Below, piece after piece: positions 32,937 through 42,180 of a DNA stretch of 64,000 bases; positions within the stretch are counted from its first letter, which is position 1; every line of letters begins with the position of its first letter. Both the position numbers and the translations under genes were made by a program. Origin of the DNA: Bacillota bacterium (GTDB lineage Bacteria > Bacillota > Clostridia > Acetivibrionales > DSM-1351); contig JAEWMS010000085.1 of the NCBI GenBank assembly GCA_023393115.1, positions 62,001 to 126,000 on the forward strand. The letters run 5' to 3'. The notes beneath the pieces were generated by a model, which was given only the letters and a program-made list of their open reading frames with translations, was not told the origin of the DNA and did no database searches.

Positions 32937-33200
32937 TTACTTTCTTAGACCAAGTTTTTCAACAATAGCACGATATCTTTCAATATCATTCTTTTGAAGA
33001 TAATTTAACAGACCTCTTCTTGCACCAACCATCTTAAGAAGACCTCTTCTTGAGTGGTGGTCCTTCTTATGAGTCTTTAAATGATCATTGAGGTGATTGA
33101 TTCTTTCTGTAAGAATAGCAACCTGAACCTCAGGTGAACCAGTATCACCTTCATGCAGCTGATACTTAGTAATTATTTCCTGCTTTACTTCTTTAAACAT
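32937..33200 (-). CDS. rpsO: 30S ribosomal protein S15
   Basis: The 87-residue protein binds 16S rRNA in the platform of the small subunit. The sequence is typical over its whole length: GDTGSPEVQVAILTERI, HKKDHHSRRGLLKMVGARR and YLQKNDIERYRAIVEKLGLR. GGAGG lies 9 nt before the ATG. It precedes pnp, the usual order. The 288-nt spacer upstream is shared with the divergent moxR-like gene and must hold both promoters; I saw no recognisable riboswitch in it. Confidence 0.98.
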   Translation of the reverse strand: MFKEVKQEIITKYQLHEGDTGSPEVQVAILTERINHLNDHLKTHKKDHHSRRGLLKMVGARRGLLNYLQKNDIERYRAIVEKLGLRK

Positions 33201-33488
33201 GGTTACAAACCTCCAAATAATAAATAATAATTAAACGCCATAAACCAGGTAATTGGACGGAGAACCCAAAAACGTAGTTAATGGTTAAAAAATTTATACC
33301 TTAGGTATTTTAGCATATTTCATAGTTATTGACAATAATTAATTTATTCAATCATTATTATTAATCATTCAATCATTATTATAATTTAATAATTTTTGAA
33401 TCAATTATATGGACATATATGACATGGAATTTTTACTATAAAATAGTATAATTAGTATATTACTTGTATTAACAAAGGAGATGATGCA

Positions 33489-34445
33489 ATGAATAACAAC
33501 TCTGCTCTATTAAGAAAAATAGCTGACAATGTTGAAAAAGTTATTGTCGGTAAACGAAATTCAATAGAACTTGCACTTGTTGCTCTAGTATGTAACGGTC
33601 ACGTATTGCTTGAAGATGTGCCGGGTGTAGGAAAAACCAGTATGGTTTCTGCATTAGCCAAGTCAATTTCTGCTTCCTTCAGAAGAATTCAGTTCACCCC
33701 GGATGTTCTTCCATCAGATATAACAGGCTTCTCTATCTACAATCAAAAAACCTGTGAATTTGAATTCAGACCAGGAAGTGCAATGTGTCAGATCTTGCTG
33801 GCTGACGAGATTAACAGAACCTCACCGAAAACCCAGTCAAGTCTTCTGGAAATAATGGAAGAAAACCAGGTAACCGTTGACGGGACAACTTACAAGCTTC
33901 CAAAACCTTTTATGGTATTGGCTACACAGAATCCTATCGAGTATATCGGTACATATCCTTTACCCGAGGCACAAATGGATCGTTTCTTTTTGAAAATTTC
34001 TCTCGGATATCCCCAGGCTGGTGAAGAAGTATATATTCTTTCAAGATTTCTCCAGGATAATCCGTTGGAAACACTTGAGCATGTTGCCGGAAGTGAAGAC
34101 ATAATACAAATTCAAAATGATGTGAAGCAGGTTTATGTTGACAAGACACTTAAGAATTATGTTGTTGATATTGTAAATATGACAAGAAGAAATGAATATA
34201 TAGCTTTGGGTTCCAGTCCAAGAGGGTCACTTGCTGTCTGTAGAGCCGCACAAGCCTGGGCATATTATAACGGCAGGGATTTTGTTCTTCCTGAGGATAT
34301 TAAAAAAATGCTGCTGCCAACTCTTTCTCACCGTATTTTATTAAAACAGGAAGCTAAATTAAAGAAAATGTCGTCTATAGATATTTTAACTAATATTATT
34401 GACAAGGTTTACATACCTTTGGTAGATAACTATGAGAAAAAATAG
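33489..34445 (+). CDS. MoxR-family AAA+ ATPase
   Basis: The 318-residue ATPase has Walker A LLEDVPGVGKTS (near 40), Walker B LLADEINRTSPKTQ (near 105), a sensor segment VLATQNPIEYIGTYPLPEAQ and a C-terminal lid. MoxR proteins act as chaperones that activate partner proteins, often with a DUF58 protein, as here. GGAG precedes the ATG. It overlaps the DUF58 gene by 14 nt. Confidence 0.93.
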   Translation: MNNNSALLRKIADNVEKVIVGKRNSIELALVALVCNGHVLLEDVPGVGKTSMVSALAKSISASFRRIQFTPDVLPSDITGFSIYNQKTCEFEFRPGSAMCQILLADEINRTSPKTQSSLLEIMEENQVTVDGTTYKLPKPFMVLATQNPIEYIGTYPLPEAQMDRFFLKISLGYPQAGEEVYILSRFLQDNPLETLEHVAGSEDIIQIQNDVKQVYVDKTLKNYVVDIVNMTRRNEYIALGSSPRGSLAVCRAAQAWAYYNGRDFVLPEDIKKMLLPTLSHRILLKQEAKLKKMSSIDILTNIIDKVYIPLVDNYEKK

Positions 34446-35631
34446 GATAACATTTATTTTTTTATTGGTTTTAGCGATAATATTTCGTTATAATTTCAGC
34501 GGATTTATTCCGGCCTTTTTCCTGAATACATTATTAGCACTGCTAGTTTTTTCTATCGGTTACACTATATATGTTTACATTCGTTTTAAGTTTGTTCAGG
34601 ATATTGATAAGAGAATAATAACAAAAGGCGAATCTGTAAAGCTCATTGTAAAACTCTGTAATGAGGACTTTATGATTTACCCTTATGTCTATGTATCTTT
34701 TTTTGGCTCCCACTCTCTTTTTAACTCTGAGAGCTATTCTCAAAGCCTTGCTATTACACCATTTTCAAAAAAGGAATTTGTTTTTGATATGCAATGTAAG
34801 TACAGGGGTGAATATGAGGTAGGAATAAGTGATATTTATATTGAAGATTTTTTAGGACTCATCAGGTTGAACTATCAGATACCTGAAACAAAAAAGATTA
34901 TTGTATATCCTAAAATTGAGCATTTGGCCAAATTTGATGTATTTTCTACCAATAGCTATGAATCACATAGTTCATCACAGGGTGCCGTTGAAGATGTGAA
35001 CAACATCAGGGACATGAGAAAATATCAGTATGGAGATAATTTCAGAAAAATACACTGGAAGCTTTCTGCCAGAAACAATACCTGGATGATAAAGAATTAC
35101 CAGTGTACATCTGATGCAAATGTAAATATACTTATAGATCTTAGGCGAAATTCCTATCAACATGATGTAACAATTGTTTTGGAGGACAAACTAATAGAAA
35201 CTGCCGTTGCAGTGCTAAACTACTACCTACATAAAGGGATATCTGTAAATTACATGTATTTTAACGATGAAATTCAAACTTTAAAGGCCTCAAACAGGCA
35301 CGAGTTTGAATATATATATCGGACACTCTCGACTGTCAATTTTAATCAGAAGGTTCCTTTGCCCGACATAATATCTCTTCACTACGAAAGCAGCAATAGC
35401 TCAAATGATATGGTTATCCTTACCAGCATTTTGGATGTGGACTTGTATAATGTTATTTACAAAGCTCAAATGTCAAACCATTCAATATGCCTGCTATACG
35501 TTTCTCCAAAAACACTTGAGAAGGAAAATTTTGAAGTAGTAAACGATATCCTTGATATTTTACCGGAAATCGGCGTTAGGGCTTATACTATAAATCCTGA
35601 CGACGATATTAAATTGGTACTGGGGGGTTAA
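34432..35631 (+). CDS. DUF58 domain membrane protein
   Basis: The 399-residue protein has two N-terminal membrane helices (about 5-50) and a DUF58 domain with the signature YQYGDNFRKIHWKLSARNN (about 195-215), followed by a VWA-like region whose MIDAS-type positions are partly kept (LIDLRRNSY). DUF58 proteins are partners of MoxR ATPases. The gene overlaps moxR by 14 nt and is followed by the transglutaminase-like gene after 5 nt. Confidence 0.9.
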   Translation: MRKNRITFIFLLVLAIIFRYNFSGFIPAFFLNTLLALLVFSIGYTIYVYIRFKFVQDIDKRIITKGESVKLIVKLCNEDFMIYPYVYVSFFGSHSLFNSESYSQSLAITPFSKKEFVFDMQCKYRGEYEVGISDIYIEDFLGLIRLNYQIPETKKIIVYPKIEHLAKFDVFSTNSYESHSSSQGAVEDVNNIRDMRKYQYGDNFRKIHWKLSARNNTWMIKNYQCTSDANVNILIDLRRNSYQHDVTIVLEDKLIETAVAVLNYYLHKGISVNYMYFNDEIQTLKASNRHEFEYIYRTLSTVNFNQKVPLPDIISLHYESSNSSNDMVILTSILDVDLYNVIYKAQMSNHSICLLYVSPKTLEKENFEVVNDILDILPEIGVRAYTINPDDDIKLVLGG

Positions 35632-35636
35632 GACTA

Positions 35637-37961
35637 ATGAATCGTGAAAACAAATTTGGCATTCTTGCTAACTTAATACTGGTAATGCTTATGTCTTCAA
35701 GCATCACCCAGACTCTTTATTCGTCATTATTTATGACAAAATCCCTCGGATGGATGATTTTCCTGACTGTAATCCCCTTTACCCTGCTGTTGTTTGTTAT
35801 GTTCAGAACTAAACTTTCCTCGCTGATTTCATTTGTCAGCATTGGTGTAATATTAGTAATAGGGTTATCTTTAGTCATCTTTAAGATAGGCCTTCAAAAT
35901 GTTATGATCTGGTTTAACAGATATTCAATATGGTTTATTGATGTTACTAACGGCTACAAAGACAATTCCATTCCGATATTTTTCAACGCTACAGTATTGT
36001 GCTTAACTTTTTTGATTACATTATTTGTTTTTATTTTTACAATAAAGTATTACAATTTTTATGTTACTACAATACTGTTTTTCAGTGTGTTCTATATCCA
36101 GTTGGAATTAAAGACTCCAGGCAGTGAAATTTCCTTTGTCCTCTTTATCTTCTCCTTCCTTCTTTACTATTTCTTTTTCATTATGCAAAGAAGAAGCAAA
36201 GAGAAAACTTACGACACAGGAAACAAACTAAAATATCTTCTATATATTCTACCTGTGTGTATTGTTGCCATGAGCCTTACATTGATGTTTCCCCAAAAAC
36301 AGGACCGTATTAGCATTCCCTGGCTTGATAAAAAGATCAACAGTACTATTAATAAAATTGTAGATAAATTTTCCGGGGTTGATGTATCTGCCTTTGATTA
36401 TTTTTCTTTTGGTATTTCCGGCTTTGGTAAAACCGATAGGCTTGGCGGAAATTTAAGACTTAATAATACTCATGTAATGAATGTAAAATCCGATCACTCA
36501 AATTTGTATTTGCGAGCGTCCTCAAAGGTTTATTATGATGGGCATAGATGGTATTCTGACATTAATAAAATTTCCTCTCTCGGTTTGGCACAGGAGTTTA
36601 CCAAGCAGCTGAATTCCGATACAGAACTGCTCTATAATAGTATATCAGGAGCTATTAGTAAATCTGTTGATATAACAGAAAACAATTATTTTGATGATTC
36701 ACTGGCCCAGGTAGACTTTGTTAACCTTAAGACAAAATCTCTGTTCTTACCTACCAAGCCTTACAAATTAAGCCTTAAATCAATTAAAGAAATCCTTATA
36801 GATAATGAACAGATGATATCTACGAAAGATGTTCAGAGTAAAGGCTTTTCCTACTCCATCGGATACTATAATTTAAATCTGAAAAGTGAAGAGCTGATCA
36901 ATCTGCTGAGAAAGAGTAAGAAGCCAGAGAATAATGTAACCACCAGATATACACAAGTCCCTGACACTGTTACTCCCAGAGTTAGAGAGCTTGCTGAGGA
37001 TATAACCTCCGACAAGAGTAACAATTATGATAAAGCTAAAGCAATTGAAACCTATCTTTCGAAAAACTATCCATATACCCTTGCTCCCGGGAACCCGCCA
37101 AGAAGCAAGGACTTTGTAGATTATTTCCTTTTTGAAGGCAAAAAGGGATATTGTACCTACTATGCTTCAGCTATGACAATAATGCTCAGATGTCTGGATA
37201 TACCGGCCCGATATGTTGAAGGTTATATGCTGCCCCCTGAGCGTAAGGACGGTGTGTATAAAGTTACAAATCAACAGGCGCACGCCTGGGTCGAGGTTTA
37301 TTTTGAGGGCTTTGGCTGGATTCCTTTCGAGCCTACTTCACCATTTTTAGCAAATCTTTATGAGGATAGAACAATATCTGCAACCGTGAGTAGTGAGATG
37401 ATGGATACCGGTTACCAAGATTATATGGAAATGATGAACAGGTACAGGAATCAGAGTGCTGGTCTGACCATTAATCCAATCACTGTAGATAATACAGATT
37501 CAGGTATGTCACAGTCTGTTTTGATATTGATAATCGTATCCTCTATATTAGGTGCGATTTTACTGGCCTTGTGTACTATAGCCTCTGTGAATTACTTCAG
37601 GTTTTACAATCTTCAAAGGAAAATAAAAAAGGGTGATCCAAACTCTTCGATTTTAACTGCCTATAATTACATTTTAAAGGCGCTTAAATTCCAGGGTATA
37701 GCCATAGTTCCCGGAGAAACTCCTACCCAGTTTGGAGATAGGGTTGAAAAGCTTTTTGATTTTAAGAGCTTCTCGTATAATAAAACAAGTTTCAAAAAAG
37801 TTTCAGGCTATTATATAAAGGCTAGATACAGCCGTAATTCCTTGACTCAGGCCGAGATAATGGAAACATTGGAGTTTATAGAGATTCTGTTGAATTTGAT
37901 AATTGAAAAATCAGGAAGGTTCAAGGTTGGATTCTATAGATACTTCCTCGGAAGATTTTAA
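35637..37961 (+). CDS. TgpA-like membrane protein with transglutaminase-like domain
   Basis: The 774-residue protein has about six N-terminal helices (about 10-220), a soluble transglutaminase-core domain (about 440-580) with the likely Cys in GKKGYCTYYASAMTIMLRC, His in QQAHAWVEVYF and Asp-equivalent in PFEPTS, another helix near 625-650 and a C-terminal DUF4129-like region. With MoxR and DUF58 it forms the well-known three-gene unit whose role (probably envelope protein processing or remodelling) is not settled. Confidence 0.9.
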   Translation: MNRENKFGILANLILVMLMSSSITQTLYSSLFMTKSLGWMIFLTVIPFTLLLFVMFRTKLSSLISFVSIGVILVIGLSLVIFKIGLQNVMIWFNRYSIWFIDVTNGYKDNSIPIFFNATVLCLTFLITLFVFIFTIKYYNFYVTTILFFSVFYIQLELKTPGSEISFVLFIFSFLLYYFFFIMQRRSKEKTYDTGNKLKYLLYILPVCIVAMSLTLMFPQKQDRISIPWLDKKINSTINKIVDKFSGVDVSAFDYFSFGISGFGKTDRLGGNLRLNNTHVMNVKSDHSNLYLRASSKVYYDGHRWYSDINKISSLGLAQEFTKQLNSDTELLYNSISGAISKSVDITENNYFDDSLAQVDFVNLKTKSLFLPTKPYKLSLKSIKEILIDNEQMISTKDVQSKGFSYSIGYYNLNLKSEELINLLRKSKKPENNVTTRYTQVPDTVTPRVRELAEDITSDKSNNYDKAKAIETYLSKNYPYTLAPGNPPRSKDFVDYFLFEGKKGYCTYYASAMTIMLRCLDIPARYVEGYMLPPERKDGVYKVTNQQAHAWVEVYFEGFGWIPFEPTSPFLANLYEDRTISATVSSEMMDTGYQDYMEMMNRYRNQSAGLTINPITVDNTDSGMSQSVLILIIVSSILGAILLALCTIASVNYFRFYNLQRKIKKGDPNSSILTAYNYILKALKFQGIAIVPGETPTQFGDRVEKLFDFKSFSYNKTSFKKVSGYYIKARYSRNSLTQAEIMETLEFIEILLNLIIEKSGRFKVGFYRYFLGRF

Positions 37962-38003
37962 GCCACTAAAACTATAAAACCATAAAGACCTTAAACTAAA
38001 TCG

Positions 38004-38052
38004 AAATTGAGGTGACCCCCATAAGTCTAACTTTTTGGGATCACCTCAATTT
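38004..38052. terminator. Bidirectional terminator after the MoxR operon
   Basis: AAATTGAGGTGA and TCACCTCAATTT form a 12-bp stem, continued by CCC/GGG after a bulged A. It lies between convergent units. Confidence 0.85.
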
Positions 38053-38117
38053 TATGTTTGGTGATTATATGTATTTATCACTTAATAACTCTACACGTAT
38101 ATTATTGCAGTGAATGA

Positions 38118-39038
38118 TTAAACTTTTTCTTCATCATGTATTTTTGGTCTAATCAAATTTTGTAGAAATGAAAGTTTTGTTTCAGATACTAAAACAGCCA
38201 CAAATATAAGAATAAAACCGATTATCAGTCTGGGAGTGAGTTGTTCTCCGTAAAAAACTATTGAGAAGAGGACACCGAAAACCGATTCAAGGCTTAGAAT
38301 TATAGCTGCTGCAGAGGGATGTGTCCACTTCTGCCCTATATTCTGAAACAGCAGTGCAACAGCAGTTGCAAATACAGCCAGATAAAGCAACCCAGACATA
38401 TTACCCATTCCCCACGTGGACGGAAAGTCTTCATATACAAGTCCGATACACCAAGAGAAAAGGGCTGCAAAACCAAATTGCAATATAGTCAGTATAATTG
38501 GGTCCTTACCCCTTCCCAGCTTTGCAACTGCTATAAGGTGTGCTGCATACAGGAAACCACCCAGTAGTGTAAAAGCATCACCAAATCCTATAGTAAAATC
38601 ACCATTAAGAGATACTAAACCAATACCTGAAATACATACAACAGCAGCCATAAAATTATATTTGTCCGGTTTTGATTTGTCTACAGCCCAAAATAGGAAT
38701 GGAACAATAACACAATAAATTGCAGTCAAGAAAGCATTCTTACCTGGTGTAGTTTCTGTAATTCCAATGGTTTGCATACCGTAAGCCAAAAACAGAAAAA
38801 GACCGATAATTGCCCCTTTCCAAATATATTCCTTATTTATTTGCCTAACTCTTTTCCAGAAAACGATGCTTAGAAGTATGCTGGCAATTGTAAATCTAAA
38901 GCCCAGTAAAATAAAAGGTGGAAAAACATCCACTGTATTCTTCATAATAAAGAATGAACTTCCCCAGATAAATGCTGCCATAAAAAGCGCCAGTTTTGGA
39001 AGCAGCTTTTTTGAATAAAAATCGTTTATATTAATCAA
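38118..39038 (-). CDS. EamA/DMT-superfamily transporter
   Basis: The 306-residue protein has ten predicted membrane helices and two EamA repeats (about 12-145 and 155-290). AAFIWGSSFFIMKNTVD in repeat 1 and PSAAAIILSLESVFGVLFS in repeat 2 are typical. Substrates of this family are metabolites or drugs; none can be assigned. The start is uncertain: the TTG at 39038 has AAGGGG unusually close. It is followed upstream by two acetyltransferase genes, possibly in one transcript. Confidence 0.85.
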   Translation of the reverse strand: MININDFYSKKLLPKLALFMAAFIWGSSFFIMKNTVDVFPPFILLGFRFTIASILLSIVFWKRVRQINKEYIWKGAIIGLFLFLAYGMQTIGITETTPGKNAFLTAIYCVIVPFLFWAVDKSKPDKYNFMAAVVCISGIGLVSLNGDFTIGFGDAFTLLGGFLYAAHLIAVAKLGRGKDPIILTILQFGFAALFSWCIGLVYEDFPSTWGMGNMSGLLYLAVFATAVALLFQNIGQKWTHPSAAAIILSLESVFGVLFSIVFYGEQLTPRLIIGFILIFVAVLVSETKLSFLQNLIRPKIHDEEKV

Positions 39039-39060
39039 ACCCCTTCATTAAATATATTAA

Positions 39061-39519
39061 TTATAAACTTAATACCATATCATTGTGTGAATCTACAAAA
39101 CCATATTTTGTGTAAATTGGCCTTCCCATGTCTGTGGCATTCAATGAAATTTTGGTACAGCCACGGATTTTTGCCTCATTAACTATATTTTGAAACAATG
39201 TATTGGCGATTCCTCTTCCCCTGTATTCTGGCAAAGTATACATATTCATAATGTAGGCTGTTTTGCCAGTAAGGTTTTTATATGATGCCGGAAGATAGTA
39301 AAAGCAAATGCCACTTGTTCCCACAATTTTGTCATCTTCAATTGCCAACCAGGAAACAAAGCTTCCATCGGTCATTGAAGTTTGAAAATACTCCTGAAGA
39401 GCCAGTGTAAGCTGGTTGTCTTTATCAGCTTCCGTTACCTTCTGTACTTCTTTGACAAACTCTATTCTAAGCTTTACCAATTCATCTTTATCCTGCAAAG
39501 TTGCTTTTCTATAATTCAT
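39061..39519 (-). CDS. GNAT family N-acetyltransferase
   Basis: The 152-residue single-domain acetyltransferase has the acetyl-CoA motif LPEYRGRGIANTLFQNIV (about 95-112) and a C-terminal NATDMGRPIYTKYGF. The ATG at 39519 has AGGAGG 5 nt upstream and lies inside the end of the upstream acetyltransferase gene (11-nt overlap), so the two are co-translated. Substrate is unknown. Confidence 0.9.
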   Translation of the reverse strand: MNYRKATLQDKDELVKLRIEFVKEVQKVTEADKDNQLTLALQEYFQTSMTDGSFVSWLAIEDDKIVGTSGICFYYLPASYKNLTGKTAYIMNMYTLPEYRGRGIANTLFQNIVNEAKIRGCTKISLNATDMGRPIYTKYGFVDSHNDMVLSL

Positions 39520-40378
39520 AGTGACCTCCTTTAAGCTCGTAATAATCATAAACTGTAGTCTCTTTGAATCCACAATCTTTATAAAGGTTAAGAGCTTTTT
39601 TATTGTTTACTGCTACTTCCAATATGACAGTTTGTAAGTTGTCTTCAATAAATTTTTCCAAAGCCAGCCCTAGAATTTCTCTTCCATAGCCCCTGCCTCG
39701 CAGTTCAGGTTTTACCGCAAATCCAAATATATAACCTTCGGTATTCTCCTTTGCCAGACCAATTTTGCCTACAAACTCACCTTTTATTTCTGCAACCATA
39801 GTACTTTCATAAATATCTGCTGAAACCTCTGAAGTATCTTCATCATCAGTACTAAAAGATTTATTATCAAGGTCTACCAAAGCATCATAATCAGATGAGT
39901 CTGCTTTTCGTAGATGTATCCCTCGTTTTATGGTATCAGGTACGGCATGTTGTTCAAATTTCATTTTATACTCCGAGCACGAATACTCTGCTCCTAATGA
40001 TATTATAAAGGTTGCTCCCGGAACTTTTGAATGTTCACATATTAAGAGTATCCTTTCCGGTTTAATATCCAAACATCTTTTAATTGCAAGGCTAAATAAA
40101 TGCTTAAATATGCCTTTACGCCTATAGTCTGGATGTACCATGCCTGTTATTTCAATCTCTTTTGACTTAAGTGTAATGTCATATAAACCTATAAAGCCAA
40201 CAAGCATTTTATCTTCATAGCATAAAAAGTCATAAACCTGCTCATTACTTCTGGTTTCAAGCATTCCCCAGTTTAATTTCATATTCAACGGTTCATATTT
40301 ACTACAGATCTCATTAAGATTCCCAATATCCTTAAGCTGAGCTTCGGTTAACCCCTTGGAAAGAATATAATCAAACAC
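39509..40378 (-). CDS. Protein with two tandem GNAT acetyltransferase domains
   Basis: The 289-residue protein holds two GNAT folds: the first at about 30-140 with GMVHPDYRRKGIFKHLF, the second at about 150-285 with VKPELRGRGYGREILG and NNKKALNLYKDCGF. The double architecture is like that of mycothiol synthase and some streptothricin-type enzymes, but no specific substrate can be named. The GTG at 40378 has GGAGG 8 nt upstream; a GTG five codons earlier overlaps the site. Confidence 0.88.
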   Translation of the reverse strand: MFDYILSKGLTEAQLKDIGNLNEICSKYEPLNMKLNWGMLETRSNEQVYDFLCYEDKMLVGFIGLYDITLKSKEIEITGMVHPDYRRKGIFKHLFSLAIKRCLDIKPERILLICEHSKVPGATFIISLGAEYSCSEYKMKFEQHAVPDTIKRGIHLRKADSSDYDALVDLDNKSFSTDDEDTSEVSADIYESTMVAEIKGEFVGKIGLAKENTEGYIFGFAVKPELRGRGYGREILGLALEKFIEDNLQTVILEVAVNNKKALNLYKDCGFKETTVYDYYELKGGHYEL

Positions 40379-40414
40379 AAAAATAGCCTCCACTTTTATT
40401 TATACTTTGTTACT

Positions 40415-40896
40415 CTATATATTCAGGTATTCTAACTTCACCAGGGTATTAACCGCACAATCAGCCAATGAAATATCCTGAATTCCTGAGTTTGGATTTT
40501 TATATGCAATGCATTTCATACCTGCTGCTTTGGCGGCCTTCACACCATTGCTTGAATCCTCAAGTACAACACAGTCAATTGGATCAATCTTTAGTTCTTC
40601 TGCCGCCTTCAGGAAAATGTCAGGGGCTGGTTTGCTGTTTGATACTTCCTCACCGCTGATAATTACGTCAAAAAACTCATATATATGTAAGCTTCTCAAA
40701 ACAAACTCAATAAACTGTCTTGAGGATGAAGAGGCCAACCCGATATTAATGCCCCTGTAACTCCTACAAAGGAATTTAATTCAACATCGGTAATATCAAT
40801 ACCATAAGCCTTCATTACCATTCTATCGGACTGAAAATGCAATGGCTCACTATCAATAATAACACCGTCCATATCAAATATGAATGCTTTTATCAT
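40415..40896 (-). pseudogene. HAD-superfamily phosphatase with internal deletion and frameshift
   Basis: Two reading frames together give most of a beta-phosphoglucomutase-like HAD hydrolase. The first frame (40896 to about 40758, ATG with AGGAGG 5 nt upstream) codes for the nucleophile motif FIFDMDGVIIDSEPLHF and stops making sense after FVGVTG. The second frame (about 40757 to 40415) resumes at NIGLASSSSRQFIEF and covers the Lys and acidic motifs (SKPAPDIFLKAAEEL, VLEDSSNGVKAAKAAGM). About 55-60 residues, the cap domain and its links, are missing and the frame changes at the join. The enzyme should be dead. Confidence 0.85.
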
Positions 40897-41060
40897 ATTA
40901 ACCTCCTTGAGCCACGATTGTGGCCACAAAATGTAATGAAATTTATAAACTCCCATATTCGCAATGTGGCGAATAACGGAGGTTAATCATAGTGCATCCG
41001 TTTATTCAAACTTTACTTTTGAATGCATAGGATATATTATACTATATATCTTTCAACATA

Positions 41061-41098
41061 AAAACAGCTAATACCTGAAAATTGGTAATAGCTGTTTT
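41061..41098 (-). terminator. Terminator downstream of the 41148 gene
   Basis: AAAACAGCTA (41061-41070) pairs with TAGCTGTTTT (41089-41098), with an inner ACC/GGT pair. It is 50 nt after the membrane-protein gene on the minus strand. Confidence 0.75.
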
Positions 41099-41147
41099 AT
41101 GCTCCACTAGTTATATGTTCAGTTAAGCTTTTACAATACTTGTTTGC

Positions 41148-41627
41148 CTACATTTCCATCATGAATAAAGAAGGGTCAAGCATACCGAATATCATTGCAA
41201 TATGTGCAACTACAAGGAAAATTCCAACAAAGGTGGCGTGCAACTTAAGCTTTTCCAACTCAGTTCTTTTTCTTCCTATTAAGCCCATATCTAATAAGGC
41301 CATTCCAAGTAGAGGAATTATTCCTGAAAGGTAGAATCCTACCGCAACAACATCTGCGAAGCCCCTCCACTCACCATTTACAGTAAGCGGAACTACTGCA
41401 TTAATGAATAGATAAATAAATACTCCTGTAAAATACAGTCCTACAAATATACTTGCTATTTTATTTAGCTTTCTTAAGCCTCCATTCAAATTTCTTGAAA
41501 AAAGAATTGCCAGCTCGGTAACTGCTATTGTTTCTGCCAAAATTACCGGAATAGCCATAAACAGGATTAGATTCCAAGGCTGATTCGAAGCCAGAAGCTC
41601 CATATAATGCGTCATCATACTCTCCAT
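41148..41627 (-). CDS. Small integral membrane protein, possibly DUF6803 family
   Basis: The 159-residue product has four predicted membrane helices (about 19-42, 56-80, 92-115, 128-150). It starts MTHYMELLASNQPWNLILF, a sequence I associate with an uncharacterised clostridial membrane family, probably DUF6803; I am not certain. No catalytic motif is apparent. AGGAG precedes the ATG by 8 nt. It lies between the broken HAD gene and the van remnants and has its own terminator. Confidence 0.65.
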   Translation of the reverse strand: MESMMTHYMELLASNQPWNLILFMAIPVILAETIAVTELAILFSRNLNGGLRKLNKIASIFVGLYFTGVFIYLFINAVVPLTVNGEWRGFADVVAVGFYLSGIIPLLGMALLDMGLIGRKRTELEKLKLHATFVGIFLVVAHIAMIFGMLDPSLFMMEM

Positions 41628-41671
41628 ACATTCTTCTCCTAACCATTTAGTATTGCATTTCTCACCTTCGT

Positions 41672-41908
41672 CTACCTTATATTACTAAATAGTTGTGAAG
41701 ATATTATGGAGAACTTAAAAGCACTATAAACTTTTTTTATGCGAAGTTCATTAGTCAGTGTATCTGCTTCATTTGCAACACTCTCAGCACTAATATATTC
41801 TGTACCATCCCGACCAATAAGTGTTGCAATATCTCCAGGCATTACATCAGGTATGTCAGTAATATCCACCATAAGCTGATCCATGCAAATCTTCCCTATT
41901 ATTTCAGT
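41672..41908 (-). pseudogene. C-terminal scrap of an alanine/serine racemase (vanT/alr-like)
   Basis: This frame reads EIIGKICMDQLMVDITDI, VMPGDIATLIGRDG and NEADTLTNEL. It is the conserved C-terminal barrel of PLP-dependent alanine racemases (the M-D-Q-x-M-V-D motif), which in vanC/E/G clusters is the C-terminal half of the VanT serine racemase. Only about 65 codons remain; the PLP-lysine domain and membrane domain are gone and the end diverges after TNEL. The fragment starts in the middle of a ligase scrap (next entry). It cannot be functional. An ordinary alr origin is possible, but the van neighbours favour vanT. Confidence 0.75.
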
Positions 41909-42005
41909 TCAAATGTTCGATTACTGATGCAGCTGACTGAAGTGATACTCCATATTCTGTAGAACAGCCTCCAAATACAACAACTACTCGTATTTTATCC
42001 ATCAT
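41904..42005 (-). pseudogene. N-terminal scrap of a D-Ala-D-Ser/D-Ala ligase (vanC/vanG-like)
   Basis: A gene start with a ribosome site (GAGGG, 5 nt spacing) encodes MDKIRVVVVFGGCSTEYGV and then SLQSAASVIEHLN before a stop. FGGxSxEYxVSLxSA is the N-terminal signature of D-Ala-D-X ligases, and the version with TEYGVSLQSA is like the VanC/VanG type. About 33 codons of some 345 remain. The stop codon falls at the join with the racemase scrap, so one deletion removed the rest of the ligase, whatever lay between, and most of the racemase. Confidence 0.75.
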
Positions 42006-42050
42006 CTATATCCCTCTTGTTTTTGATTTTTATCTTCCTGAAGATAAATT

Positions 42051-42103
42051 AAACAACCTGCCAGGTTGACATCTATATTGTAGTCAATTCTAACAGGTTG
42101 TTT
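42051..42103 (-). terminator. Terminator after vanS
   Basis: AAACAACCTG (42051-42060) pairs with CAGGTTGTTT (42094-42103), with a further inner stem GTTGAC/GTCAAT. It lies 77 nt downstream of vanS and upstream of the ligase scrap, so the latter once had its own promoter. Confidence 0.75.
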
Positions 42104-42180
42104 TTTAATTTGGCCTTATTAATTTCTTAAGATTTAATTACAATTTTAATTAATTTATATAATAGTTGGATATATTTGCA

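Noticed and set aside
33201..33488. Possible riboswitch or RNA gene upstream of rpsO
   Set aside because: No recognisable conserved fold or motif; it is a divergent promoter region.
40696..40956. Separate small gene encoding an 86-residue HAD N-terminus
   Set aside because: Its sense ends after FVGVTG and the other half of the same enzyme continues in another frame at 40415-40757; it is treated as one broken gene.
40957..40974. Short palindrome ATTCGC-N6-GCGAAT near the HAD gene
   Set aside because: Only 6 bp per arm, no promoter nearby and no repeat elsewhere in the window; left unassigned.
41924..41937. Possible LexA box (TCGAACATTTGAAC)
   Set aside because: It lies inside the ligase scrap and lacks the GTTC half, so it does not fit the operator.
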